64,000 bases of DNA. Source: Janthinobacterium sp. LM6. Its GTDB lineage: Bacteria > Pseudomonadota > Gammaproteobacteria > Burkholderiales > Burkholderiaceae_D. Under the pieces are notes generated by a model. It did not search any database and was not told where the DNA came from. It worked only from the letters and a program-made list of their open reading frames with translations. This document shows, piece by piece, positions 8,148 through 15,976 of the stretch. The stretch covers positions 2,294,001-2,358,000 of the forward strand of contig NZ_CP019510.1 in assembly GCF_002002885.1 (NCBI RefSeq). The letters run 5' to 3'. How positions within the stretch are numbered: the stretch's first letter is position 1; every line of letters begins with the position of its first letter. Position numbers and translations under genes: made by a program.

Positions 8148-9062
8148 TTACTTCAGCTTGCGCCCGATCCCCACCACGGCGATCACGGCGCCGGCAAACA
8201 GCAGGCTTTCACCTGTCAAGGGTTCGTGCAGCAGCACGGCCGCGCCCACCAGGGTGAGGAAAGGCTGCAGCAACTGCGTCTGTCCCACGCGCGCCACGCC
8301 GCCCAGCGCCATGCCCCGGTACCAGAAAAAGAAACCGATAAACATGGAAAACACGGAAATATAGGCAAAGCCCAGCCAGGCGGCGGCGCTGGCCTGCGCC
8401 ATCAGCGCGCGCTGCGGCCAGGCGTTCCACAGCACCACGGGCAAGACAAATGGCACGGCCAGCAGCAGCGCCCAGGAAATCACGTGCTGGCCCGGCATGG
8501 CTTGCGCCAGGCGCCCGCCCTCGGCATAGCCGAGCGCGGCCAGCAGCACGGCGGCAAAGATCAGCCAGTCTGCCAGGTGGAAGCTGCCGCCGCCCTGGCG
8601 CAGCGCGAAGGCCACCACCAGCGCCGTGCCGAGCAGGGCCATCAGCCAGAAGCCCAGCGATGGGCGCTCCTTGCCGCGCAGTACGGCAAACACGGCGGTG
8701 GTCAGCGGCAGGATGCCCACCAGCACGGCGCCGTGCGAGGCGGGCAGGCTGCGCATGGCGATCGACGTCAGCCAGGGGAAACCCAGCACGCAGCCCAGCG
8801 ACACAAGCGCCAGCGGCAGCCATTGTTCGCGGCGCGGCATTGGCGCGCGCTGCTGCCATAGCCACAGTCCGGCCAGGGCGGCGGCCACCAGGGCGCGGCC
8901 CAGGGCGACGAAGGTGGGGTCGAGTTCGGCCACCGCCAGCCGCGTAAACGGCAGGGTCAGGCTGAAGAGGGCGACGGCGATCAAGCCCAGCAACATGCCG
9001 GTGCGGTCGGCGCCGAGGCGCGGTGGATGGTTGGAAGCGATGGTGCTGGTGTGCGAAGACAT
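8148..9062 (-). CDS. DMT-superfamily EamA transporter
   Basis: A 304-residue inner-membrane protein with about ten hydrophobic helices arranged as two EamA repeats, the usual architecture of RhaT/YdcZ-like metabolite exporters. The start at 9062 is preceded by AGGA six bases away; the in-frame ATG 36 bp further upstream has no Shine-Dalgarno. It is divergent from a MocR-type regulator, a common arrangement in which the regulator senses a PLP-reactive amino compound and controls its exporter. The substrate is unknown, probably an amino acid or amine by that analogy. Confidence 0.85.
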   Translation of the reverse strand: MSSHTSTIASNHPPRLGADRTGMLLGLIAVALFSLTLPFTRLAVAELDPTFVALGRALVAAALAGLWLWQQRAPMPRREQWLPLALVSLGCVLGFPWLTSIAMRSLPASHGAVLVGILPLTTAVFAVLRGKERPSLGFWLMALLGTALVVAFALRQGGGSFHLADWLIFAAVLLAALGYAEGGRLAQAMPGQHVISWALLLAVPFVLPVVLWNAWPQRALMAQASAAAWLGFAYISVFSMFIGFFFWYRGMALGGVARVGQTQLLQPFLTLVGAAVLLHEPLTGESLLFAGAVIAVVGIGRKLK

Positions 9063-9140
9063 GGGATTCCTGGGGCTGGCGTGACAAGGTATGGGCATGG
9101 ATTAATCTGCCCGGTACTGCTATCCTAGGGCGCAATAGCA

Positions 9141-9184
9141 ATACAGTACAAATACACTTTTACGCATAATTTCACATACTGTGA
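9141..9184. promoter_or_regulatory. Candidate MocR operator between exporter and regulator
   Basis: In the 129-bp divergent intergenic region, ACAGTA (9143-9148) and its exact reverse complement TACTGT (9177-9182) form an inverted pair with centres about 34 bp apart, roughly three helical turns. This would suit a dimeric GntR/MocR protein. A CATAAT at 9165-9170 between them could be a -10 element for the regulator. No binding data; inferred from symmetry and position. Confidence 0.4.
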
Positions 9185-9191
9185 TGGTCAT

Positions 9192-10610
9192 ATGAGCAAT
9201 ACACTCCCTTTGCTGTCGCGCGTCTCGGGCGAAACCCTGATCGACCAGATCGTGCGCTCGCTGGCGGCGCGCATCGACGACAAGCTGCTGCGCGGCGGTG
9301 CGCGCATGCCGTCGATCCGCCAGTGCGCGGCCAGCCTGGAGGTGTCGTGCGCCACGGTGGTGGCCGCCTACGACAAGCTGGTGGCGCGCGGCTACCTGGA
9401 ATCGCGGCGCGGCGCCGGTTTTTTCGTGCGCGAGCGTTCGCCGCTGAACACGCCGGCGCCGCCCGCTGGGGCGCAGGACGCGGCGGCACAGCCGATGGAC
9501 GTCGTTTGGCTGATCCGTAACATGTTCCGCCAGACGCCGGCCATCCCCGCGCCCGGCACCGGCATGCTGCCCGCCGAGTGGCTCGATGGCGACCTGGTGG
9601 CGCGCGCCCTGCGCGACGTCAGCCGCCAGCCTGGCAGTCTGCTGCTCGGTTACGGATCGCCGCAGGGCTTTTTGCCGCTGCGACAGCAGTTGCAGCTGAA
9701 GCTGGCGGGGCTGGAAATCGCCTGTGCGCCCGAGCAGATCGTCACCACGGTGGGCGTGATGCAGGCGCTGGACCTGGTGGCGCGCGAGTTTGCCCGTCCC
9801 GGCGACACCATTTTCGTCGACGATCCTGCGTATTGGCTGATGTTCGGCGCTTTTGCCGCGATGGGCATGAACGTCATCGGCATCCCGCGCTTGAAAGACG
9901 GTCCCGATATCGCCGTGCTGGCCGAGCTGGCGGCTCTGCACCGTCCCAAGCTGTACGTGATCAACTCGGTGCTGCACAACCCCAGTTCCACGTCGCTGTC
10001 GGCGGCCAAGGCCTTCCAGGTGCTGCGCCTGGCCGAACAGCACGATTTTCTCGTCGTCGAAGACGATATCTATTGCGACATGCACCCGGGCGGCGACGTG
10101 CAAGCGGCCACGCGCCTGGCCGCGCTGGACCAGCTGCGCCGCGTGATCTACCTGGGCGGCTTTTCCAAGAGCCTGTCGGCCAACCTGCGCGTGGGCTTCA
10201 TCGCTACCTCGCCTGAGTGGGCGCAGCGCCTGGCCGACCGCAAGATGCTGGCCACGCTCACCACCAGCGACATCGGCGAGCGCGTGGTGTATAAAATCCT
10301 CTCGCAAGGCCTGTACCGCAAGCATGCGGAGCGCCTGCGCGCGCGGCTCGACAAGGTGCGCGAGGGCACGTATCGCCGCGCCGAGCGGGCCGGCCTGCGC
10401 TTCGATCCCGCGCCGGCCGGCATGTTCATCTGGGCCGATGCGGGCTGCGACACGAATGTGCTGGCCGAGAAGGCGCTGGCCGACGGCCTGGTGCTGGGGC
10501 CGGGCAGCCTGTTTTCGCCGCGCCAGCTGCCGTCGACCCGCATGCGCCTCAACCTGGCCACCGTGCAGGACGAGCGGGTATGGGACTTTTTCGACCGCGC
10601 GCTGGGATAA
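9192..10610 (+). CDS. MocR/PdxR-type GntR regulator with aminotransferase domain
   Basis: A 472-residue fusion. An N-terminal GntR winged helix (about 12-80, with MPSIRQCAASLEVSCATVVAAYDKL at 39-63 as recognition helix region) is joined to a full fold-type I aminotransferase domain (about 115-470) with PLP Lys K326 in GGFSKSLSANLRVGF. MocR proteins use PLP adducts as effector and rarely act as enzymes. It is divergent from the EamA exporter, its most likely target. The ATG at 9192 fits the domain boundary. Confidence 0.88.
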   Translation: MSNTLPLLSRVSGETLIDQIVRSLAARIDDKLLRGGARMPSIRQCAASLEVSCATVVAAYDKLVARGYLESRRGAGFFVRERSPLNTPAPPAGAQDAAAQPMDVVWLIRNMFRQTPAIPAPGTGMLPAEWLDGDLVARALRDVSRQPGSLLLGYGSPQGFLPLRQQLQLKLAGLEIACAPEQIVTTVGVMQALDLVAREFARPGDTIFVDDPAYWLMFGAFAAMGMNVIGIPRLKDGPDIAVLAELAALHRPKLYVINSVLHNPSSTSLSAAKAFQVLRLAEQHDFLVVEDDIYCDMHPGGDVQAATRLAALDQLRRVIYLGGFSKSLSANLRVGFIATSPEWAQRLADRKMLATLTTSDIGERVVYKILSQGLYRKHAERLRARLDKVREGTYRRAERAGLRFDPAPAGMFIWADAGCDTNVLAEKALADGLVLGPGSLFSPRQLPSTRMRLNLATVQDERVWDFFDRALG

Positions 10611-10632
10611 GGCACGGCGTGAAACGGGAGCC

Positions 10633-10660
10633 CTTGAAATCGCTTATATAATCCCCAACT
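10633..10660 (+). promoter_or_regulatory. Sigma-32 heat-shock promoter of htpG
   Basis: CTTGAAA at 10633-10639 matches the sigma-32 -35 consensus exactly. After a 13-nt spacer comes CCCCAACT (10653-10660), one mismatch from the -10 consensus CCCCATNT. It lies 40 bp before the htpG start, so heat-shock control by RpoH is strongly indicated. Confidence 0.85.
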
Positions 10661-10699
10661 TCATCAAATCCGTCCCATCCACAAGACTATGAGGTAAAA

Positions 10700-12619
10700 A
10701 TGGCTGTCTCCGAAAAGCAAACCCTGGGTTTTCAGACCGAAGTGAAGCAAATGCTGCACCTGATGATCCATTCCCTGTACTCGAACAAGGAAATCTTCCT
10801 GCGCGAACTGATCTCGAACGCGTCCGACGCGGCCGACAAATTGCGCTTCGAAGCGATCGATAACGACGCCCTGTACGGCAACGATCACGAATTGAAGATC
10901 AAGGTCAGCTTCGACAAGGATGCGCGCACCATCACCATTTCCGACAACGGCATCGGCATGACCCGCGACGAGGCGATCTCGCACCTGGGCACCATCGCCA
11001 AGTCGGGCACCAAGGAATTCTTCGGCAAGCTGTCGGGCGACCAGCAGCAGGACGCGGCCCTGATCGGCCAGTTCGGCGTGGGCTTCTATTCCGGCTTCAT
11101 CGTCGCCGACAAGATCACCGTTGAAACGCGCCGCGCCGGCGTGGACGCCTCGGAAGGCGTGCGCTGGGAATCGGCCGGCGAAGGCGATTACAGCATCGAA
11201 TCGATCGACAAGCCGTCGCGCGGCACCGACATCATCCTGCACCTGCGCGAAGGCGAGGACGAATTGCTGTCGAGCTGGAAGATCAAGTCCATCATCCGCA
11301 AATATTCGGACCATATCTCGCTGCCGATCGTGATGCAGAAGGAAGAGTGGGACGACGAGAAAAAAGAAACCGTCCTGAAGGACGAATTCGAAACCGTCAA
11401 CCAGGCCAGCGCCCTGTGGGCCCGCAACAAGGCCGACATCACGCCGGAACAGTACGACGAATTCTACAAGCACGTGTCGCACGACTTCCAGTCGCCGCTG
11501 ACGCACACGCACAACCGCGTGGAAGGCCGCAGCGAATACACGCAGCTGCTGTACATCCCGGCCAAGGCGCCGTTCGACATGTGGGACCGCAACAAGCGCG
11601 GCGGCATCAAGCTGTACGTCAAGCGCGTCTTCATCATGGACGATGCCGAGCAGCTGATGCCGACCTATTTGCGCTTCGTGCGCGGGGTGATCGACTCGGC
11701 CGACCTGCCGCTGAACGTGTCGCGCGAAATCCTGCAGGAATCGCGTGATGTGAAAGTGATCCGCGAAGGCTCGACCAAGCGCGTGCTGGGCATGCTGGAA
11801 GAACTGGCGAACGCGGACGAGCAGGACAAGAAGGACAAGTACGCCGTCTTCTGGAAGGAATTCGGCCAGGTGCTGAAGGAAGGCATCGGCGAGGACGCGG
11901 CCAACAAGGAGCGCCTGGCCAAGCTGCTGCGCTTTGCATCGACGGCCAACGACAGCGACGAGCAAATCACCTCGTTCGCCGACTACGTGGCGCGCATGAA
12001 GGAAGGCCAGGACAAGATCTATTACGTCACGGCCGACAACTACGCCGCCGCCAAGAACAGCCCGCACCTGGAAATCTTCCGCAAGAAGGGCGTCGAAGTG
12101 CTGCTGCTGACGGACCGTGTCGATGAATGGATGCTGTCGTTTATCCAGGACTTCGAAGGCAAGGAACTGGTCTCCGTCGCCAAGGGCGGTCTGGACCTGG
12201 GCGCGCTGGAAGATGAAGCGGAAAAGAAAGAGCACGAAGAAACGGAAACTTCGTATGCCGACCTGGTGGGCAAGATGAAGGCCGTGCTGGCCGACAAGGC
12301 CAAGGACGTGCGCGTCACGTTCCGCCTGACCGATTCGCCAGCCTGCCTGGTGGCCGATGAAAACGAATTGTCGGGCAACCTGCTGCGCATGCTCAAAGCT
12401 GCTGGCCAGAGCGCGCCGGAATCGAAGCCGATTTTGGAAATCAACCCGAACCACCCGCTGGTGACGCGTCTGAAATACGAGGATGCGGAAGGCGGCAAGT
12501 TCGGCGACTGGGCCAACATCCTGTTCGACCAGGCCATGCTGGCCGAAGGCGGTTCGCTGGCCGATCCGGCCAGTTTTGTGAAACGCCTCAACGAATTGCT
12601 GCTTAACTCGGCCAAGTAA
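10700..12619 (+). CDS. htpG: Molecular chaperone HtpG (Hsp90)
   Basis: A 639-residue cytosolic Hsp90. The N-terminal GHKL ATPase is clear: [33 protein letters not shown] and [11 protein letters not shown] give the N, G1 and G2 boxes. The middle domain carries [11 protein letters not shown] and [15 protein letters not shown], and the C-terminal dimerisation domain ends with [22 protein letters not shown]. Length is normal for the family. ATG at 10700 follows GAGGT with good spacing. Transcription is from the sigma-32 promoter upstream and ends at the hairpin at 12645. It is a single-gene unit. Confidence 0.97.
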   Translation: MAVSEKQTLGFQTEVKQMLHLMIHSLYSNKEIFLRELISNASDAADKLRFEAIDNDALYGNDHELKIKVSFDKDARTITISDNGIGMTRDEAISHLGTIAKSGTKEFFGKLSGDQQQDAALIGQFGVGFYSGFIVADKITVETRRAGVDASEGVRWESAGEGDYSIESIDKPSRGTDIILHLREGEDELLSSWKIKSIIRKYSDHISLPIVMQKEEWDDEKKETVLKDEFETVNQASALWARNKADITPEQYDEFYKHVSHDFQSPLTHTHNRVEGRSEYTQLLYIPAKAPFDMWDRNKRGGIKLYVKRVFIMDDAEQLMPTYLRFVRGVIDSADLPLNVSREILQESRDVKVIREGSTKRVLGMLEELANADEQDKKDKYAVFWKEFGQVLKEGIGEDAANKERLAKLLRFASTANDSDEQITSFADYVARMKEGQDKIYYVTADNYAAAKNSPHLEIFRKKGVEVLLLTDRVDEWMLSFIQDFEGKELVSVAKGGLDLGALEDEAEKKEHEETETSYADLVGKMKAVLADKAKDVRVTFRLTDSPACLVADENELSGNLLRMLKAAGQSAPESKPILEINPNHPLVTRLKYEDAEGGKFGDWANILFDQAMLAEGGSLADPASFVKRLNELLLNSAK

Positions 12620-12644
12620 TTTTTCTGTCGTAGATATCGCCAAG

Positions 12645-12676
12645 CCGGCTCTTTCATCTGAAAGGGCCGGTTTTTT
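12645..12676 (+). terminator. Rho-independent terminator of htpG
   Basis: CCGGCTCTTTC, loop ATCT, GAAAGGGCCGG (11-bp stem with one G-U pair) followed by six T. Confidence 0.88.
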
Positions 12677-12690
12677 CTTTTGGGGGCAGG

Positions 12691-13056
12691 ATGAAGCACC
12701 GTTTGATGGCCGGCCTGGGCGCGCATGCGCTGGGCTGCCTGCTGTTTATCGCATTGAGCTGGCTGGGGTTTTATTTGTACACGCAGCTGTTCGGCAGCCT
12801 CGGCTCGCGCGGCGTGGCGGGCGGCCTGGCCCTGCTGCTCGTGTTTTACGTGTATGCGGGCACGAATCTGCTGCTGGCGCTGCTGCCGCCCGGCAGGGTG
12901 AAACCGCTGCTGTGCGGTTTGCTGGGCGTGGCGGTGCTCGCATACCTGCTGCCGCACCACCCGCTGCGGGCCATCTACTTCAGCGTGCTGTCGGGCGGCT
13001 TGAGCTGGCTGGCCGTGCTGGCCAGCGCACGTTTAGTTGAGCGCCTGCGCGGCTGA
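12691..13056 (+). CDS. Small hydrophobic membrane protein
   Basis: A 121-residue protein with about four hydrophobic segments (roughly 8-30, 42-63, 71-88, 94-115), so a polytopic inner-membrane protein. It begins at ATG 12691 after GGGGGCAGG, just downstream of the htpG terminator. Its last 24 bp overlap the 3' end of the convergent hydrolase gene. No family is recognised and there is no operon partner. Confidence 0.68.
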   Translation: MKHRLMAGLGAHALGCLLFIALSWLGFYLYTQLFGSLGSRGVAGGLALLLVFYVYAGTNLLLALLPPGRVKPLLCGLLGVAVLAYLLPHHPLRAIYFSVLSGGLSWLAVLASARLVERLRG

Positions 13057-13773
13057 CAGGCTTGTAATAAATGCGGCGACGGCGTCGGCGGCCGCTTCCG
13101 GTACCGCCTGCAGCAGCATGTGCGGCGCGGCGATGTCGGCCAGTTGCGCGCCGGGTGCCAGGCGCAGTATCTGCACGGCGTTCGCCGGCGGCACCAGGCG
13201 GTCGTGGCGGGCGCGCAGATACAGCACGGGCAGGCTGCCGCGCGCGAAGCTGCGCGAGGCGTCCTTTTCGCGTATTTCCAGTACCGCGCGCAGGCGCTGG
13301 CGCAGCACGCTGGGAGGCACTTGCGCCAGCGCCGCTGCCAGTTCCGCCTGCAGTTGCGGCGTGGCGCAGGGCGCCAGCAGCGCCTGGCGCAGGGCGAAGC
13401 CGGGCATGGCGCCGAAGGGCACAAGGCCGAGCAGGTGGCGCAGCGGCGCCAGCATCGGGCGCGGATTGCGCACGAACGAACAGCACAGGATCAGGGCGCG
13501 CATGCCGGGCGGCGGATCGGCGCGCAGGGCGGCGCCCAGCGGACCGGAAAACGATTCGGCCAGCACGACGAAGGGACGGTCCTGCGGCAGGCGCTCGCGC
13601 ACGAACGCTTCGAGTGCCGCGTAGTCCAGCGGTGCGGCGGGATAAGCGATGGCCTGGGTGGCGATGGCGCTCTGCACAAGCAAGGCGGCGTCGAAACGGT
13701 GGAAGAGCCGGGCCGTGCCATCCATGCCGGGCAGGAGGACAAGCAGTGGCGAGGCGGGGTGAGAGATCGTCAT
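13033..13773 (-). CDS. Alpha/beta hydrolase
   Basis: A 246-residue alpha/beta-fold protein. LLVLLPGMDGT near the N-terminus is the oxyanion strand. LAESFSGPLG (71-80) is the nucleophile elbow, with Ser replacing the usual second Gly. LYLRARHDRLVP (184-195) supplies the acid and APHMLLQ (216-222) the catalytic His, so the Ser-Asp-His triad is complete. Substrate unknown. The start is ambiguous: ATG 13773 gives this length, while ATG 13785 would add four residues, and neither has a strong RBS. Its 3' end overlaps the small membrane protein gene by 24 bp. Confidence 0.8.
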   Translation of the reverse strand: MTISHPASPLLVLLPGMDGTARLFHRFDAALLVQSAIATQAIAYPAAPLDYAALEAFVRERLPQDRPFVVLAESFSGPLGAALRADPPPGMRALILCCSFVRNPRPMLAPLRHLLGLVPFGAMPGFALRQALLAPCATPQLQAELAAALAQVPPSVLRQRLRAVLEIREKDASRSFARGSLPVLYLRARHDRLVPPANAVQILRLAPGAQLADIAAPHMLLQAVPEAAADAVAAFITSLSAAQALN

Positions 13774-13908
13774 TGCGGCCATCATACCAGCCAGCCGATG
13801 CGCGCGCCGTCCGCCTGCCGCACCGCATGGAGGCTGGCGCCATGCTAGAATCTCCGGCGACGCCATGCGTGGCCGCAATCGCGGCCAAATCCCCCGACAG
13901 ACAGAATC

Positions 13909-14946
13909 ATGCATATCATTTTTTCGAATTACCGTACCCTGGGCGGCGCCTTGCTGGCAGCGGCCTGCGTTCTTTCTCAGCCTGCCTGCGCCACGGCGGC
14001 ACCCTCGGCGCCGGCCGGGAAAAGCCTGGCTTCGCTGTTGGTCGGCGGCCCCTTGCCGCGCCTGAGCGAAGACCCGCAAGTGCGCGCCGCGCTGTTCGAT
14101 TTCTTCGGTTACGCGCGCGGCAGTTACACGGAAGACGATGAATTGCTGCTGGCGCAGGCGCTCGAAGCGATCAGCGAAAAGCGCGACGCCACGCGCGCCG
14201 TGCTGGCCGACGGCCGCCAGTTGCTGGCGTCGATGAATGACCGCAAGCAGGGCCGCGAACGGGGCGCCATGCTGCTCGACAAGCGCGGCGCCATCATCGC
14301 TTTTGGCCTCGTCAACGGGCATTGCCACCTGGAGGGCCAGCCGCTGGCGAAAGTCTGCAATCCCGATCCGAACGCGGTGCTGACGGTGTTCCACCGCAAG
14401 GGCATGCTGGTTGGCGAAGCGGCGCCCTTGCTGGCCTGGGCCCGGCAATTGCCGCCCATGCTGGCGCTTATCGCGGGCGACAAGGAAGCGGGCGCCGATG
14501 GGCAAAAGATCGCCAGCGTCGAATACGTGCTGGCGCAGCCGGCCCTGCCGGGCTGGAACCGCGCCCAGCTGCCGCCCGCCTACCCGCCGGCGCTGCTGCC
14601 GCTGCTGCTCGATAAATCGACGGTGCTGACGTCGGCCGGCGCCGGCGTGTTTGCCTATCCGCTCACGCTCAAGGGCAAGAAACAGACCAATGTGCTGGAC
14701 CATGCCGAAGGCCGCCCGCCGCGCGACCTGGAAGTGGCGTTGCGCAGCTATGCCAGTTTCGACGCGGTGGTGGAACGCTACCGCCAGCTGGCCAAGGGCG
14801 CCAGGCTGCAGCGCAACGAGCGCACGGCCTACCTCGATGGCGACATGGGGCAGGGCAGCTACCGCGTCTACATCCGCAACACGGGTGCCGATGGCGTGAT
14901 GATCGACGTGGCCTTGTGGCAGCGCAAGCTGGCGGCCGGCCGCTGA
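13909..14946 (+). CDS. Exported protein of unknown function
   Basis: A 345-residue protein with an N-terminal signal sequence (hydrophobic stretch about 10-28, cleavage likely near the ATAAPSAPA segment). The rest is soluble and alpha/beta mixed, without a domain I recognise. A Cys-containing segment GHCHLEGQPLAKVCNPDP in the middle could form a disulphide in the periplasm. It stands alone on the plus strand, convergent with the LRR protein (2 bp between stops). Confidence 0.7.
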   Translation: MHIIFSNYRTLGGALLAAACVLSQPACATAAPSAPAGKSLASLLVGGPLPRLSEDPQVRAALFDFFGYARGSYTEDDELLLAQALEAISEKRDATRAVLADGRQLLASMNDRKQGRERGAMLLDKRGAIIAFGLVNGHCHLEGQPLAKVCNPDPNAVLTVFHRKGMLVGEAAPLLAWARQLPPMLALIAGDKEAGADGQKIASVEYVLAQPALPGWNRAQLPPAYPPALLPLLLDKSTVLTSAGAGVFAYPLTLKGKKQTNVLDHAEGRPPRDLEVALRSYASFDAVVERYRQLAKGARLQRNERTAYLDGDMGQGSYRVYIRNTGADGVMIDVALWQRKLAAGR

Positions 14947-14948
14947 TT

Positions 14949-15974
14949 TCAGCCAGGGCGCGCCGGTTCGTAGCCCAGTTGCACCAGCTGCGCCGCGATG
15001 GCGTCGTCGCGTGTTTTTTTGCCCGTGCGCAGGCGCGCATGCGTCAGGGACGCGGGCAAGCCATGCGCCAGCAAGGCGTCGATGTCGAGCATGGTCTCGG
15101 ATGCCGACAACTGGCGCAGGGCGGGCAAGGCGGCGAGGCCGGGCAGGCTGTCGAGCGACTTGCAGGTGTGCAGATTCAGGCGTTCGAGCACGGGATTGGG
15201 CCCCAGCGCGATCTGCCGCAGCTTGATCTGGTCTTCCACCCATAGCGCCTGCAGCAGCGGGAAACGGCCGATGTCGCCCAGCGTTTCCAGGCCGCGCACG
15301 CGTATCACTTCCAGTTTCCTCAATAGCGGCGCCTCGATGTGTGCAAGCGATTCGCGGCCGCCCAGCTGCAACAGCAGCCTGTCCAGGCGGCTCATCTCCG
15401 AGATGAAATCGAGCGCCACCTTGTTCTTGATGCGGTACAGCGACAGCTCGTGCAGCGCCGGCAGGCTGGCCAGGGTCTCGATATGCTGGTGGTGGCCTTC
15501 GATGGCCAGGCAGGCCAGGTGCGCATACTGGCGCAGGGGCGCCAGGTCGATATTGTTCCTGGCCGACTCGCCCAGGTTCAGGTATTCGAGGGCGCGCAAA
15601 TTGTCCAGTTGCAGGATGTCGCCTTGCGCCAGCTCATACACGCCCAGGCTCAGGCGCTTCAGGTGGCGCAGCTCGCCCAGTGTTTCCAGATACAGGGCGT
15701 TGCGGTGGCAGTCGATGGACAGGCTGGCCACATGCGGCAGCGCGCGCAGGATGCGGGTATCGAACACCCTCGGGTCGTAACCGTAGATGCGGATGGTCAG
15801 CGCCGTGCCGCAGGTGGCGGCCAGGGCGTCGAGGTCGGCCAGCAGCGGCTCCGGCTCGGCCAGGGTATTGAACTGCACCAGCACCTGCTGGCCGCCCGCG
15901 ATGGCGGCGCGGATCGCCGCGGCGTCGATGCGTTCGGGGTTCTGGATGCGCAGCGGCTGTCTTGTTTGCGTCAT
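14949..15974 (-). CDS. Leucine-rich-repeat protein
   Basis: About 341 residues with irregular LRR units spaced 22-24 residues, for example LGELRHLKRLSLGVYELAQG, LDNLRALEYLNLG, LPALHELSLYRIKN and LAALPALRQLSASET. It has no signal peptide, so probably a cytosolic interaction protein. ATG 15974 is preferred because AGGA lies 8 nt upstream; a GTG at 15980 overlaps the upstream stop as GTGA. Either way it is translationally coupled to the MORN/YwqK-like gene, suggesting a shared job. Function unknown. Confidence 0.75.
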   Translation of the reverse strand: MTQTRQPLRIQNPERIDAAAIRAAIAGGQQVLVQFNTLAEPEPLLADLDALAATCGTALTIRIYGYDPRVFDTRILRALPHVASLSIDCHRNALYLETLGELRHLKRLSLGVYELAQGDILQLDNLRALEYLNLGESARNNIDLAPLRQYAHLACLAIEGHHQHIETLASLPALHELSLYRIKNKVALDFISEMSRLDRLLLQLGGRESLAHIEAPLLRKLEVIRVRGLETLGDIGRFPLLQALWVEDQIKLRQIALGPNPVLERLNLHTCKSLDSLPGLAALPALRQLSASETMLDIDALLAHGLPASLTHARLRTGKKTRDDAIAAQLVQLGYEPARPG

Positions 15975-15976
15975 GG

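Noticed and set aside
13033..15243. A 736-codon minus-strand frame covering the hydrolase and the exported protein region
   Set aside because: Only its last 246 codons encode a recognisable alpha/beta hydrolase; the rest is antisense to the plus-strand exported protein.
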